From JBBDMX01 sp040878035 (GTDB taxonomy: Bacteria; Planctomycetota; Phycisphaerae; Phycisphaerales; Phycisphaeraceae): 64,000 nucleotides of DNA. Both the position numbers and the translations under genes were made by a program. The notes beneath the pieces are model-generated. The model worked only from the letters and a program-made list of their open reading frames with translations, was not told the DNA's origin and made no database searches. Numbering within the stretch: the stretch's first letter is position 1; each line of letters begins with the position of its first letter. Location of the stretch: contig JBBDMX010000053.1 of assembly GCA_040878035.1 (NCBI GenBank), positions 41,449 through 105,448 of the forward strand. Direction: 5' to 3'. Below, one piece after another: positions 23,831 to 32,234 of this stretch.

Positions 23831-24744
23831 TGACGGTCGCAATCCTGATGCTGGCGGTCAGCAGCGTTGCAGGCGAATCGCCACCCGGCCTGTCGCTGCG
23901 CCCCGCGCCGCTGGCGACCGCCGAGCAGGTGTCGCTGGTGCGCGCCGAGCTGGTCTGCGATGTCACCGCCGTCGAGCCGGGTAAACCGTTCCGCCTGGGT
24001 GTGCTCTATCACATCAAGCGGGGCTGGCACATTTACTGGCGTAACCCCGGCGACTCGGGCGTGCCCACCAATGTGACGTTCAAGCTGCCTTCGGGTTGGA
24101 CCGCCGGTGAATTGCAGTGGCCCGCACCGCAGCGCATGGACGCCGACATGATCATCGGTTACGGCTACGCCGACACCGTGCTGCTGTGGGCGACGGTGAC
24201 GCCCCCGGCCGACCTGCCGGCGGATCAAGCGGTGACGCTCACCGTCGACACCGACTGGCTGGCGTGTGCCGACCGTTGCGTGATCGGGCAAGCCCCGGGT
24301 CTGGCGCTGTCGCTGCCGGCGGGTCAAGCCAAGGCCAGTGCCGCCAGGGACACCTTCGACCAATGGGCCAAACGCGTGCCGATCCCCGCCGACGCCGCCG
24401 ACAGCCCCGCCAAGGTGACGGTGCAGGCCGAGGGCCAACAGGTAACGGTGCAACTAGCCTGGCACGAAGCGGTCACCGGCGTCGGCGTTTTCCCCGGCAC
24501 GGGGCCCAACGCGGAAGTCGAGGACCTGCGTGAGCAAAGCAAGGACCAGCACTCGACCATCACCTTCTCGATCAAACCGATCACCGGGATCGCGGGGGTC
24601 AGGGAAGCAGACCGGGCCGCCTCATCACCGACGTTCCCGCTGGTCGTGGCGGGCAAGACCGCCAAGGGCCAGCCCGTGAGCGTCAGTGTGCCGATCCAGA
24701 TTCCGCTGGCGCCGACGGGAGCTGCTGCCCAACCCGATGCCTAG
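23803..24744 (+). CDS. DsbD N-terminal-like (thiol:disulfide interchange) periplasmic protein
   Basis: 313 residues with a signal peptide (SLMTVAILMLAVSSVAGES). The body matches the DsbD alpha-like domain: LGVLYHIKRGWHIYWRNPGDSG, PTNVTFKLPSGW, then DTDWLACADRCVIG with two cysteines in the interacting position. In DsbD this domain receives electrons from the membrane part and reduces periplasmic partners. There is no membrane domain or C-terminal thioredoxin here, so it is a stand-alone version. A thioredoxin-fold protein follows at 24898, a plausible partner. The longer upstream frame lacks a site, so the ATG at 23803 was used. Confidence 0.75.
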   Translation: MRTRTASSLMTVAILMLAVSSVAGESPPGLSLRPAPLATAEQVSLVRAELVCDVTAVEPGKPFRLGVLYHIKRGWHIYWRNPGDSGVPTNVTFKLPSGWTAGELQWPAPQRMDADMIIGYGYADTVLLWATVTPPADLPADQAVTLTVDTDWLACADRCVIGQAPGLALSLPAGQAKASAARDTFDQWAKRVPIPADAADSPAKVTVQAEGQQVTVQLAWHEAVTGVGVFPGTGPNAEVEDLREQSKDQHSTITFSIKPITGIAGVREADRAASSPTFPLVVAGKTAKGQPVSVSVPIQIPLAPTGAAAQPDA

Positions 24745-24759
24745 AGCTAGAGGCGGATC

Positions 24760-24800
24760 GATCCCGGCCAAGCTCGCAGACTCGCATGGCCGGGCTTCAC
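24760..24800. repeat. Interspersed repeat, ATCCCGGCCAAGC...GCATGGCCGGGCTT, copy 2
   Basis: Second copy of the unit also seen at 20373-20410. It is followed by a partial duplicate (CTCGCATGGCCGGGCTTTATG) and a small hairpin AAGCCGGCTTCAAGCCGG. Confidence 0.65.
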
Positions 24801-24897
24801 TCGCATGGCCGGGCTTTATGAAGCCGGCTTCAAGCCGGAATAAACCACCATCCCCACCGGTTCATCTGCCATGACACCCCATACAGGAGCTATCACC

Positions 24898-25500
24898 ATG
24901 CCCAGTCGCAAGATTCTGATCAATGTCGTGTTGACCGTTGCGGTCGTTTCCCTGGCGACATACGCCATGCAGGCCTGGGCGGAGGAGCAAAAGCCGGTCG
25001 TGCCCGACACGCTGAGCTTCACGCTGGAGAACTACGACGGCACGAAGGTCAACCTGTCGGATTACGCCGACAAGATCGTCGTGCTGGAGTGGATCAATCC
25101 CGAGTGTCCCTACGTGGTGCGCCACTACAAGTCCCAGACGATGGTGAACCTGGCCAACAAGTACAAGGACAAGAACGTGGTCTGGCTGGGGCTCAACAGC
25201 AGTAAGGGCCAGGATCGCTCGATCGACGCCCAATGGGCCAAGGCCCACAACGTGCCCTTCCCCATCCTCGACGATCACGCCGACGCCAAGGTGGCCCGGC
25301 AGTACAAAGCCAAGACCACGCCGCACATGTTCATCATCAAGGGCGGCACCATCGTCTACCAGGGCGCGATCGACAACGACCCGCGCGGCAACATGAACGA
25401 TCGCGTGAACTACGTGGACAAGGCGCTGACGGAAATCCTGGCGGACCAGTCGGTGAGCATTCCCCAGACCAAGCCTTACGGATGCAGCATGAAGTTCTGA
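24898..25500 (+). CDS. Redoxin/AhpC-TSA family thioredoxin-fold protein
   Basis: 200 residues with a signal peptide (VVLTVAVVSLATYAMQAWA). VLEWINPECPYVVRHYKS carries a single Cys where thioredoxins have CxxC, as in peroxiredoxin-like redoxins. GQDRSIDAQWAKAHNVPFPILDD, KTTPHMFIIKGGTIVYQGAIDNDPRG and a C-terminal TKPYGCSMKF follow. The second Cys near the end may be the resolving one. GGAG lies 8 bases before the ATG. A strong terminator closes the unit. Likely a periplasmic thiol peroxidase-like protein; activity unproven. Confidence 0.8.
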   Translation: MPSRKILINVVLTVAVVSLATYAMQAWAEEQKPVVPDTLSFTLENYDGTKVNLSDYADKIVVLEWINPECPYVVRHYKSQTMVNLANKYKDKNVVWLGLNSSKGQDRSIDAQWAKAHNVPFPILDDHADAKVARQYKAKTTPHMFIIKGGTIVYQGAIDNDPRGNMNDRVNYVDKALTEILADQSVSIPQTKPYGCSMKF

Positions 25501-25533
25501 GATGATGGGGGGCGCTGCGAATTTGGATAAGAG

Positions 25534-25564
25534 AAAACCCGCGCCACACGGCGCGGGGTTTTTT
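25534..25564 (+). terminator. Rho-independent terminator after the redoxin gene
   Basis: CCCGCGCC, loop ACAC, GGCGCGGG and then a T run, 34 bases after the stop codon. It also separates the redoxin gene from the convergent SYLF gene. Confidence 0.9.
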
Positions 25565-25639
25565 CTATGGCGCTGTTCTCGATTCGGGGCGGCAAGCCGC
25601 GGCGCTTCATTAGCTAGCTGCGGCTCGTCTGGTTCACCT

Positions 25640-26215
25640 TCACTGCGCCTTGGGCGTATAGCTGAATTTCTGTCCGCCGACCGACGCCTCGAACATCAGG
25701 CCCGCGCGGGCCATGGTGAAGACCGCCACGCCCTGGGAATAGTCGGCGTTGGACGCGGCACCGCTCTCGGCGGCCACCGCCGAGGCTTGGGCGCTGAACT
25801 CATAGTTACCTGACTTGAACGTGTCCAGATCGTGCTTGTTCTGGAAGAAGATTATCTCGCGATACGTCTGGCCGCCAAGCTGCACGCCCAGCGTGGCCTG
25901 ACTCAGGGTGGTGTAGCCCACCACTTTGCCCTGCTGGTACACCACGCCCTCGCCGTGGGCGCCGCCGATGCCCGCGCCGCCCTTGGCGACTTCAGGGAAC
26001 ACCGCGTAGCCGTGCGACGTGTCGAAAAACTTCTGCATGCTCGGATCCTTGCCCTTGAAAGTTTCGATGGTGACCCGCGCGTCACCTTCCAGATTGGAAT
26101 GCTGCGTCGCCTGCGGATGCTCGGCGCCTTCCTGCTGCTTGTAATCCGAGCAACCCGCGCTCCAAAGGCCGACACTGGCGATCACGATGCCCGCTGCAAT
26201 GCTCTTGTGCCACAT
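25640..26215 (-). CDS. SYLF/YSC84-like lipid-binding lipoprotein
   Basis: 191 residues. The lipobox SAGC follows a hydrophobic helix (IAAGIVIASVGLW), so the protein is a lipoprotein. The SYLF core is visible as GYAVFPEVAKGGAGIGGAHGEGVVY, TLSQATLGVQLGGQTYREIIFF and GVAVFTMARAGLMFEASVGGQKF. Bacterial members are envelope proteins of unclear role thought to bind phosphoinositides or other lipids. Single gene with its own promoter region; nothing broken. Confidence 0.87.
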   Translation of the reverse strand: MWHKSIAAGIVIASVGLWSAGCSDYKQQEGAEHPQATQHSNLEGDARVTIETFKGKDPSMQKFFDTSHGYAVFPEVAKGGAGIGGAHGEGVVYQQGKVVGYTTLSQATLGVQLGGQTYREIIFFQNKHDLDTFKSGNYEFSAQASAVAAESGAASNADYSQGVAVFTMARAGLMFEASVGGQKFSYTPKAQ

Positions 26216-26387
26216 GATGCTGCTCCTTATGTGACTGTGTGACGGTTAGCCGCCGTGATTGCCTGATACTAGAGCAATGACATGGCAACGGCTATAGGAA
26301 AAACCCTGAACCGTAGATCAAGCAGTCACTAATGCCCTGTCCGAGTTTGCGATGATCTACCCCCTCTTCCTCTGAAGGGAGCAGTGA

Positions 26388-26741
26388 TCAGACCCGCTCG
26401 CCGACTTCGACGGTGATCACCGAGCGGATGCCGCCCCGGCCGCGCCAATGGGTCTCGACCACCATCCATTTGGGCTTCATCGCCTTGTTCAGGTCGTCGG
26501 CGATCTGGTTGGTAACCGCCTCGTAGAAAATGCCCTGATTGCGGAACGACTGATAGTACAGCTTGAGACTCTTGAGTTCGACGCATCGCTTGGCGGGGCT
26601 GTAACGCAGCGTCACCGTGCCAAAGTCGGGTTGGCCGGTTTTGGGGCAGACGGAGGTGAACTCCTCCGCGATGTGCTCGATGACGTAGTCGCGGCGCGGT
26701 TGTGGATTGGCGAAGCACTCCAGCAGGGCGGCGTCGGGCAT
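26388..26741 (-). CDS. queF: 7-cyano-7-deazaguanine reductase (queuosine pathway)
   Basis: 117 residues, the short type I QueF, which reduces preQ0 to preQ1 with NADPH. EEFTSVCPKTGQPDFGTVTLRY contains the thioimide-forming Cys and the Asp. ELKSLKLYYQSFRNQGIFYE and VVETHWRGRGGI are conserved. The frame extends upstream, but that part is interspersed repeat (CHSSFVIGHS), so the ATG at 26741 is the start. No other que genes are nearby. Confidence 0.95.
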   Translation of the reverse strand: MPDAALLECFANPQPRRDYVIEHIAEEFTSVCPKTGQPDFGTVTLRYSPAKRCVELKSLKLYYQSFRNQGIFYEAVTNQIADDLNKAMKPKWMVVETHWRGRGGIRSVITVEVGERV

Positions 26742-26863
26742 GGGAGGTAGTTTAGAATGACCAATGACAAAACTCGAATGACAAATGAATGACCAAGTTC
26801 CAAGGGCCACTTCCTTCGTCACTCGAGTTTCGCCATTCGTCGTTCCCCCGCTAAGCTATCGCC

Positions 26864-27181
26864 ATGCCCGAATCGACCCACAAGCTCAGCGAAGAGCAGG
26901 TGCGCCACGTGTCCAAACTGGCTCGGCTGCGGCTCAGCGATACAGAAGTGCACGACCTGGCGCAGCAGCTTTCGGCCGTGCTGCGCCACGTCGAAAAACT
27001 CAACGAGTTGGACCTGACCAACGTTGAGCCGATGGCCCACGCGATGGACCTGGCCAACGTGCTGCGGCCCGACGAGCCGGGACCCACGCTGACAGTCGAG
27101 CAGGTGCTGGCCAACGCGCCCGACCGCTCGCCGCCGTTTTTCAAGGTGCCCAAGGTGCTCGTCGAAGGCGGCGGCGCTTGA
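26864..27181 (+). CDS. gatC: Glutamyl/aspartyl-tRNA amidotransferase subunit C
   Basis: 105 residues with the GatC pattern: LSEEQVRHVSKLARLRLSD, LSAVLRHVEKLNELDLTNVEP, VLRPDEPG and a C-terminal PDRSPPFFKVPKVL. It stabilises the GatCAB complex that converts misacylated Glu-tRNA(Gln) or Asp-tRNA(Asn). gatA follows after 67 bases that hold repeats; gatB is not in the window. Confidence 0.93.
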   Translation: MPESTHKLSEEQVRHVSKLARLRLSDTEVHDLAQQLSAVLRHVEKLNELDLTNVEPMAHAMDLANVLRPDEPGPTLTVEQVLANAPDRSPPFFKVPKVLVEGGGA

Positions 27182-27182
27182 G

Positions 27183-27231
27183 GGATTGCGGATTTCGGAT
27201 TTCGGATTTGGAGCAGCCGCTTGCGGCTTAG
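27183..27231. repeat. GGATTTC tandem words plus REP-core palindrome between gatC and gatA
   Basis: Three copies of GGATTTCGGATTT-type sequence are followed by AGCCGCTTGCGGCTTAGCC, a REP-core palindrome (27214-27231). Confidence 0.55.
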
Positions 27232-27248
27232 CCTCCTATGGCTGAAGT

Positions 27249-28736
27249 ATGAATCCCACCGACCTGACATTGACCCAGTTGCGTGACGCCATCGCCGGTC
27301 GGCGGTTGTCGGCTGTCGAGGCGACCGATGCGTGCCTGGGTCGCATCGAGTGTCATAACACCCCGCTAGGCGCCTTACACGAGGTGTACGCCCAGCGCGC
27401 CCGGCTGCGTGCCGCCGAGGTTGACGCCGGCCGCATCGCCGGGCCCTTGGCGGGCGTGCCCGTGGTCATCAAGGACAATCTCTGCACCGACTACGGGCGG
27501 ACGACCTGCTCGTCGCGCATGCTGGAAAACTTCCACGCGCCGTACACGGCTACCGCTGTGCTCAAGCTCGAAGCGGCGGGCGCCATCGTGCTGGGCAAGG
27601 CCGCCATGGACGAATTCGCCATGGGCTCATCGAGCGAGCATTCGGCCTTCGGCGCGGTGAAGAATCCGTGGGACACGACCCGCGTGCCCGGCGGCTCATC
27701 GGGCGGCTCGGCCGTGGCGGTGGCGGCGCGACTGTGCAGCGGCGCCTTAGGCTCGGACACCGGCGGATCCATCCGCCAGCCCGCCGCACTCACCGGCACC
27801 GTCGGCCTCAAGCCCACCTATGGCCGCGTCAGCCGATGGGGACTCGTCGCCTTCGCCTCCAGCCTCGACCAGATCGGCTGCTTTACCCGCACCGCCGAGG
27901 ACGCCGGGCTGCTGCTGGCCGCCATCGCCGGCCACGATCCCCTGGACTCGACCAGCGCCGATGTGCCCGTGCCCGATTACACGGCCCAACTCAAGGAGCC
28001 GATCACCGGCCTGCGCATCGGCCTGGCGAAAGAGTACCTCTCCGACGCCAATGACCCGGCGGTGAGCCGCATGATGGACGACGCCATCGCGCTGTTCACC
28101 AGGCACGGCGCCCGGATTGTCGATGTCAGCCTGCCGCACACCGAATATGGCATCCCCACCTACTACATCGTGTGCACCGCCGAGGCCTCGAGCAACCTGG
28201 CGCGCTACGACGGCGTGCGCTACGGCCACCGCAGCGCCGAGGCGGACGACCTGATCGACCTCTACAGCCGATCGCGGGCCCAGGGCTTCGGCGCCGAGGT
28301 CAAGCGGCGAATCATGCTGGGCACCTATGCCTTATCCAGCGGGTATTACGACGCCTACTATCTGCGCGCCCTCAAAGCCCGCCGGCTCATCAAGCAGGAC
28401 TTCGATCAGGCCTTTGCGCAGTGCGACCTGATCCTCTGCCCGACGACGACCGGCCCGGCCTTCAAGCTCGGCGAAAAAACCGACGACCCGCTGACGATGT
28501 ACTTGAACGACGTCTACACGGTGAACTGCAACCTGGCGGGCATTCCCGGACTGAGCATCCCCGGCGGCTTCACCGCCGCCGGCGACAGCGCCCCGGCCCT
28601 GCCGCTGGGCTTCCAGCTATTGGGCCCCGCCTTCGAGGAAGGCCGCCTGCTCCGCGCCGCCCGATTGTTCCAGTCGTACACTGACTTCCACACCCGAATC
28701 CCGCCGGACCAGGTAGCCACAGATGGACACAGATAA
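27249..28736 (+). CDS. gatA: Glutamyl/aspartyl-tRNA amidotransferase subunit A
   Basis: 495 residues of the amidase-signature family; GatA hydrolyses glutamine and passes ammonia to GatB. The Ser-cisSer-Lys triad is readable as Lys75 (VVIKDN), Ser149 (GGSSGGSA) and Ser173 (SDTGGSIRQPA). GLKPTYGRVSRWGLVAFASSLDQ and PTTTGPAFKLGEK are also typical. The last residues (about VATDGHR) and the stop codon come from an interspersed repeat, so the natural C terminus has been replaced or extended by a few residues. It pairs with gatC upstream. Confidence 0.95.
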   Translation: MNPTDLTLTQLRDAIAGRRLSAVEATDACLGRIECHNTPLGALHEVYAQRARLRAAEVDAGRIAGPLAGVPVVIKDNLCTDYGRTTCSSRMLENFHAPYTATAVLKLEAAGAIVLGKAAMDEFAMGSSSEHSAFGAVKNPWDTTRVPGGSSGGSAVAVAARLCSGALGSDTGGSIRQPAALTGTVGLKPTYGRVSRWGLVAFASSLDQIGCFTRTAEDAGLLLAAIAGHDPLDSTSADVPVPDYTAQLKEPITGLRIGLAKEYLSDANDPAVSRMMDDAIALFTRHGARIVDVSLPHTEYGIPTYYIVCTAEASSNLARYDGVRYGHRSAEADDLIDLYSRSRAQGFGAEVKRRIMLGTYALSSGYYDAYYLRALKARRLIKQDFDQAFAQCDLILCPTTTGPAFKLGEKTDDPLTMYLNDVYTVNCNLAGIPGLSIPGGFTAAGDSAPALPLGFQLLGPAFEEGRLLRAARLFQSYTDFHTRIPPDQVATDGHR

Positions 28737-28874
28737 GAAAAAGCAGGAAAGCAGAAAATGCAGAAAAACAGGAAATTCAGGCCAAGTCTGCCTTATTCCT
28801 GTTTTCTGCCTTTCCTGCTTTTCTGCATTTGCTGTTTTTCCCATCTGTGTTCATCTGTGTCCATCTGTGGCTAA
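28718..28874. repeat. Long palindromic element, AGCCACAGATGGACACAGAT ends
   Basis: AGCCACAGATGGACACAGAT at the left is mirrored by ATCTGTGTCCATCTGTGGCT at the right. The arms continue through AAAGCAGGAAAGCAGAAAAT and its inverse (TTTCCTGCTTTTCTGCATTT). About 157 bases, unusually AT-rich for this genome. The left arm forms the end of gatA. Confidence 0.75.
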
Positions 28875-28902
28875 TTCTTCGGATTGAAAAAGGATCGACG
28901 CG

Positions 28903-29883
28903 ATGGTCAAGCATGGACCGTACATCGGCATCGACCTGGGGGGGACGAACGTCCAGGCCGGGGTGGTCGGCGTCAATCGCAAGATCCTGGGTCGGGCCAA
29001 GACCAAGACCAAGGCCGATGAAGGCGCCGCGGCGGTGGTGGCGCGGATCGCCGAAACGGCGCGTGAGGCCGCGCGCAGCGCGGGGATCAAGTTCAGCCGC
29101 ATCCAGGGTGTGGGCATCGGCGCCCCGGGGGCGATCAACCCAAAGACCGGCGTGGTGATCGAGGCGGTGAACCTGCGTTGGCGTGATTTTCACCTGGCCG
29201 CGGCGCTGCGCCGGCTGCTGGGCGTGCCGGTCCTGGTGGACAACGACGTCAACGTCGCGGCCTGGGGCGAGCATATGGCCGGCGCCGGGCGGCGACACCC
29301 CGATATGCTGGCGGTCTGGGTCGGCACGGGCATCGGCGGAGGACTGATCCTGCGCAACGAGCTTTACTACGGCCACCACTTCACCGCCGGGGAGATCGGC
29401 CACACCCTCCTGCACGCCGACGCCCCCCGCGGCCGGCGAACCCTGGAGAACTGCGCCAGCCGAACCGCCGTGGTCAATCTCCTGACCCAACTCATCGCCG
29501 CCAACCACCCCAGCCTCATTTCTGACATTGTTAAGGGTGATGTGAACGCCATTCGCTCCAAAGTGCTCGCCAAGGCGCTGGAAGCCCACGATCCGCTGAC
29601 CGAGGAGGTCATCAGCCACGCCGCCCGCTATGTCGGCGTTGCCATCGCCAACAGCGTCACGCTGCTGTCCCTGCCCTGCGTCGTTGTGGGCGGGGGGGTG
29701 ACTGAATCACTTGGTAGTGCTTGGCTCAAAAAGGTTTGTGAGACTTTTGTGGCCACGGTTTTCCCCGCCCATCTGGCCCGCGATTGCCAGGTCCTCGCCA
29801 GCACGCTGGGCGATGATGCGGGCCTGATCGGGGCGGCGCTATTGGCCCGACAAAAGCTTGTGGAAACCTTCGGGAAAAGATAA
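28903..29883 (+). CDS. ROK-family sugar kinase (glucokinase-like)
   Basis: 326 residues. YIGIDLGGTNVQAGVVG is the phosphate-binding loop, VDNDVNVAAWGE contains the catalytic Asp, VGTGIGGGLIL and FTAGEIGHTLL follow, and VVVGGGVTESLG is near the end. ROK proteins phosphorylate glucose and related sugars or act as regulators; no HTH domain is present, so it is a kinase. The zinc motif CxCGxxGCxE is degraded to RGRRTLENCASR, leaving one Cys, while the preceding GEIGH His is kept. Monocistronic, with a strong terminator about 120 bases downstream. Confidence 0.88.
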   Translation: MVKHGPYIGIDLGGTNVQAGVVGVNRKILGRAKTKTKADEGAAAVVARIAETAREAARSAGIKFSRIQGVGIGAPGAINPKTGVVIEAVNLRWRDFHLAAALRRLLGVPVLVDNDVNVAAWGEHMAGAGRRHPDMLAVWVGTGIGGGLILRNELYYGHHFTAGEIGHTLLHADAPRGRRTLENCASRTAVVNLLTQLIAANHPSLISDIVKGDVNAIRSKVLAKALEAHDPLTEEVISHAARYVGVAIANSVTLLSLPCVVVGGGVTESLGSAWLKKVCETFVATVFPAHLARDCQVLASTLGDDAGLIGAALLARQKLVETFGKR

Positions 29884-30005
29884 AAATGAGAAAATGGGCA
29901 AGTTAGACTTGACGAACAGGACCTGTTTGCATTAATTATGGAGTAATTGGGCGGTCTTTGCCGAAATACCTCCTGACCGGCCGTTACACAGCTTTCTCCC
30001 CTCCG

Positions 30006-30038
30006 CCCCGTTGTCGCTTCGGCGGCAGCGGGGTTTTT
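30006..30038 (+). terminator. Rho-independent terminator with a UUCG tetraloop
   Basis: A 12-pair stem CCCCGTTGTCGC / GCGGCAGCGGGG (including G-U pairs), closed by a C(UUCG)G loop and followed by TTTTT. It lies between the ROK kinase and beta-ketoacyl synthase genes; the rest of the 250-base gap shows nothing else. Confidence 0.9.
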
Positions 30039-30133
30039 CTTTATCGATTGTCCGATAACAACGGGAAATGCAGCGGACCACGCCGACGCTGAGCCGCTGG
30101 GGGCGAAGCGTCTGGTATCCTCTCTGAAGCATT

Positions 30134-31426
30134 TTGCCCCCTTTCCCCTCCATCGTCGTCACCGGCTTAGGCGCCGTCGCCCCCAACGGCATCGGCATTC
30201 CCGCCTTTGCCGCCGCCCTGCGCCAGGGCAAGACCGGCTTGCGCCCCCTGCCCTTTCAACATCCCCACGTGCAGACCGTCGCCGTCGCCGCATGTGACGA
30301 CTTCGATCCCGGTGTCGTCATGTCGCCCGCCGACCAGAAACGCCTGCCACGCCTGGTCCCCATGGCTCTCATGGCCGCACGCGAAGCGATGAGCATGGCC
30401 GGCCTGCCCGAGTTCGCCACTCTCGATGGGCCACGCCAACTCACCCGCGATGAGCTTGAACAATCCCAACGCATCGGCCTGATCCTGGGCACCGGCGGCG
30501 GCGGCATCGACTTCACCATCGCCCAGTTCCGCAACCACCATGACACCGGCAAGGGCCCGTCCCTCTGGACCATCACCAACGCCACCCACGGCAACCTCGC
30601 CGGCGAACTGTCCATCCGCCTGGGCCTGCGTGGCCCGTCGCATTGCGTATCCACCGGCTGCGCGTCCTCCAGCGACGCCATCGGCACCGCCATGCTGCAT
30701 TTGCAGACGGGAAGGCTCGATGCCGTGGTCGTTGGCGGGGCCGATGCTCATCTGCTGGTTGAGACGCTCTGGCCCATGCAACTGCTGGGCGTGATTTCCA
30801 CCGGCCGGTGGCATCCGCCTGAGTCGGCGAGCCGGCCGTTTGACCGTGATCGCGATGGGTTTGTCCTGGGTGAAGGCGCGTGGTTCGTCGTGATGGAGCG
30901 CGGCGATGCGGCGCGAGCCCACGGCGCCAAACCGCTGGCCACGATGCTCGGCTACGGCGCTACCTGCGACGCCTACCACCGCGTGCGCCCCGACCCCAAT
31001 CCCGAAGAAGCCGTGCGGGCCATCCACCTCGCACTTGAGCAGGCTGACCTCTCGCCCAACGACATCGACTATGTGCAATACCACGGCACGAGCACCAAGC
31101 TCAACGACCAGGTCGAAACGCAGACGATCAAGCAAGCCTTGGGCGCGCACGCGGCGTCGCTTCCCGGCTCCAGCATCAAGTCCATGCTCGGCCACCCGCA
31201 AGGCGCCTGCGGCGCCGCCTCGGTCGTCGCCACCATCGCCGCCCTGCGTGGCCTCGATGGCGGGGACCCCTTCCTCCCCCCCACGATCAACCTCGACAAC
31301 CCCGACCCCGCCTGCGACCTGGACTACGTGGCCAACACGTCGCGCCCGACCAACGCGAAAACCGCACTTGTGAACTGCCTCGCCTTCGGCGCCAAGAACA
31401 CCGCGCTTATCCTGCGCGTCGAATAG
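30134..31426 (+). CDS. Beta-ketoacyl-ACP synthase (FabF-like)
   Basis: 430 residues of the KAS I/II thiolase fold, which condenses acyl chains with malonyl-ACP. VVTGLGAVAPNG opens the protein. The triad is Cys176 (STGCASSSDA), His317 (YHGTSTKLND) and His354 (SMLGHPQGACG), and the last part has NCLAFGAKNTALIL. The start is a TTG at 30134; no better start is visible. The essential fabF usually sits with acpP, and none is here, so this may be a paralogue for a special lipid or polyketide. A REP unit abuts the stop codon. Confidence 0.88.
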   Translation: MPPFPSIVVTGLGAVAPNGIGIPAFAAALRQGKTGLRPLPFQHPHVQTVAVAACDDFDPGVVMSPADQKRLPRLVPMALMAAREAMSMAGLPEFATLDGPRQLTRDELEQSQRIGLILGTGGGGIDFTIAQFRNHHDTGKGPSLWTITNATHGNLAGELSIRLGLRGPSHCVSTGCASSSDAIGTAMLHLQTGRLDAVVVGGADAHLLVETLWPMQLLGVISTGRWHPPESASRPFDRDRDGFVLGEGAWFVVMERGDAARAHGAKPLATMLGYGATCDAYHRVRPDPNPEEAVRAIHLALEQADLSPNDIDYVQYHGTSTKLNDQVETQTIKQALGAHAASLPGSSIKSMLGHPQGACGAASVVATIAALRGLDGGDPFLPPTINLDNPDPACDLDYVANTSRPTNAKTALVNCLAFGAKNTALILRVE

Positions 31427-31444
31427 CCGCTTGCGGCTTCGCGC
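31425..31444. repeat. REP unit 1 near the RAYT gene
   Basis: AGCCGCTTGCGGCTTCGCGC directly after the beta-ketoacyl synthase stop codon. Core palindrome GCCGCTTGCGGC plus a TTCGCGC tail. Confidence 0.8.
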
Positions 31445-31484
31445 CGACGTCCAGTTAACGTAGGTCTTCCGCCTCAACACTATT

Positions 31485-31503
31485 GCGCGAAGCCGCAAGC
31501 GGC
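31485..31503. repeat. REP unit 2, inverted to unit 1
   Basis: GCGCGAAGCCGCAAGCGGC, facing unit 1 across about 40 bases. The pair forms a bacterial interspersed mosaic-like inverted couple just downstream of the RAYT gene. Confidence 0.8.
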
Positions 31504-31509
31504 CCGGTT

Positions 31510-32160
31510 TCAGTACGGATAGCGTCCCGCCTGGCGAAGCAGCCGGGCGTACGGCGAGTTGGGGCTGTGGCCCGGATGCAGCGGCCAGCCGTCGTAGGGC
31601 TTGACGAAGGGCCAATGCTGGTCGGGCAGTCGCGCCTTGCGCGGGTTGTCGTTGACGTAACCGATGGCGCGGCGAACATCGTCGGGGTGATCGAGGAAAA
31701 CCTTCCAGCCGGGACCGCCCCAGATCGGGTGATCCATGGTGCGCAGGGCGTCTGCGCGAAGCCGCAAGCGGCTGGCGGCCTGGAAATGAGCGATCATCTC
31801 CTCAGCCTGGTGCTTGTGCTTGCGGATCAGCAGATGCACGTGATCGGGCATGATGGCGCAAGCGTAACACGTGTAACGCTGATCCGCGATGACGGCGGCG
31901 AATGCATCAGCAATGCTGGCGACACAAGCGTCGTCGAAGGTCAACAATTCGTGGCGCAGCCAGTCCTTGGCGGACTCGTAGAACGCGCGAATCTCCACGG
32001 AGGCAGGCTGGATGATCTTGCGTCCGTGATGGAGTTGCCCCAGTTCGGACAGGATATCGAAGCGGATCGTGTGCGAACTGCTGCCCCGCGGGTCGTTGGG
32101 GAGCCACCAGCCGTAGGCGGTCCAGATGAGGTGATAGGCGATGACGATGGGGTTGGACAT
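31510..32160 (-). CDS. REP-associated tyrosine transposase (RAYT, IS200-like Y1 fold)
   Basis: 216 residues. HLIWTAYGWWLPND near the start and ACAIMPDHVHLL carry the HUH metal motif (His107, His109). IGYVNDNPRKARLPDQHW holds the catalytic Tyr168. RAYTs are single-copy domesticated transposases that bind and cleave REP palindromes. Here REP units lie on both sides (31425, 31485, 32235, 32278) and one lies inside the gene at residues 130-139, read as RLRLRADALR. The ATG at 32160 was chosen because the upstream frame is REP DNA. Immediate REP context makes this a REPtron-like unit. Confidence 0.88.
   Translation of the reverse strand: MSNPIVIAYHLIWTAYGWWLPNDPRGSSSHTIRFDILSELGQLHHGRKIIQPASVEIRAFYESAKDWLRHELLTFDDACVASIADAFAAVIADQRYTCYACAIMPDHVHLLIRKHKHQAEEMIAHFQAASRLRLRADALRTMDHPIWGGPGWKVFLDHPDDVRRAIGYVNDNPRKARLPDQHWPFVKPYDGWPLHPGHSPNSPYARLLRQAGRYPY
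31755..31773. repeat. REP unit inside the RAYT coding sequence
   Basis: GCGCGAAGCCGCAAGCGGCT, identical in core to the flanking units, located within the transposase frame without breaking it. Confidence 0.8.
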
Positions 32161-32234
32161 GGCAAAGCCCCGTGAGGATGAGAGAATTGTCCGGGGCGGA
32201 CGGCGGGACTGCAAGTGGTGGAGTAGTCGTGCGT

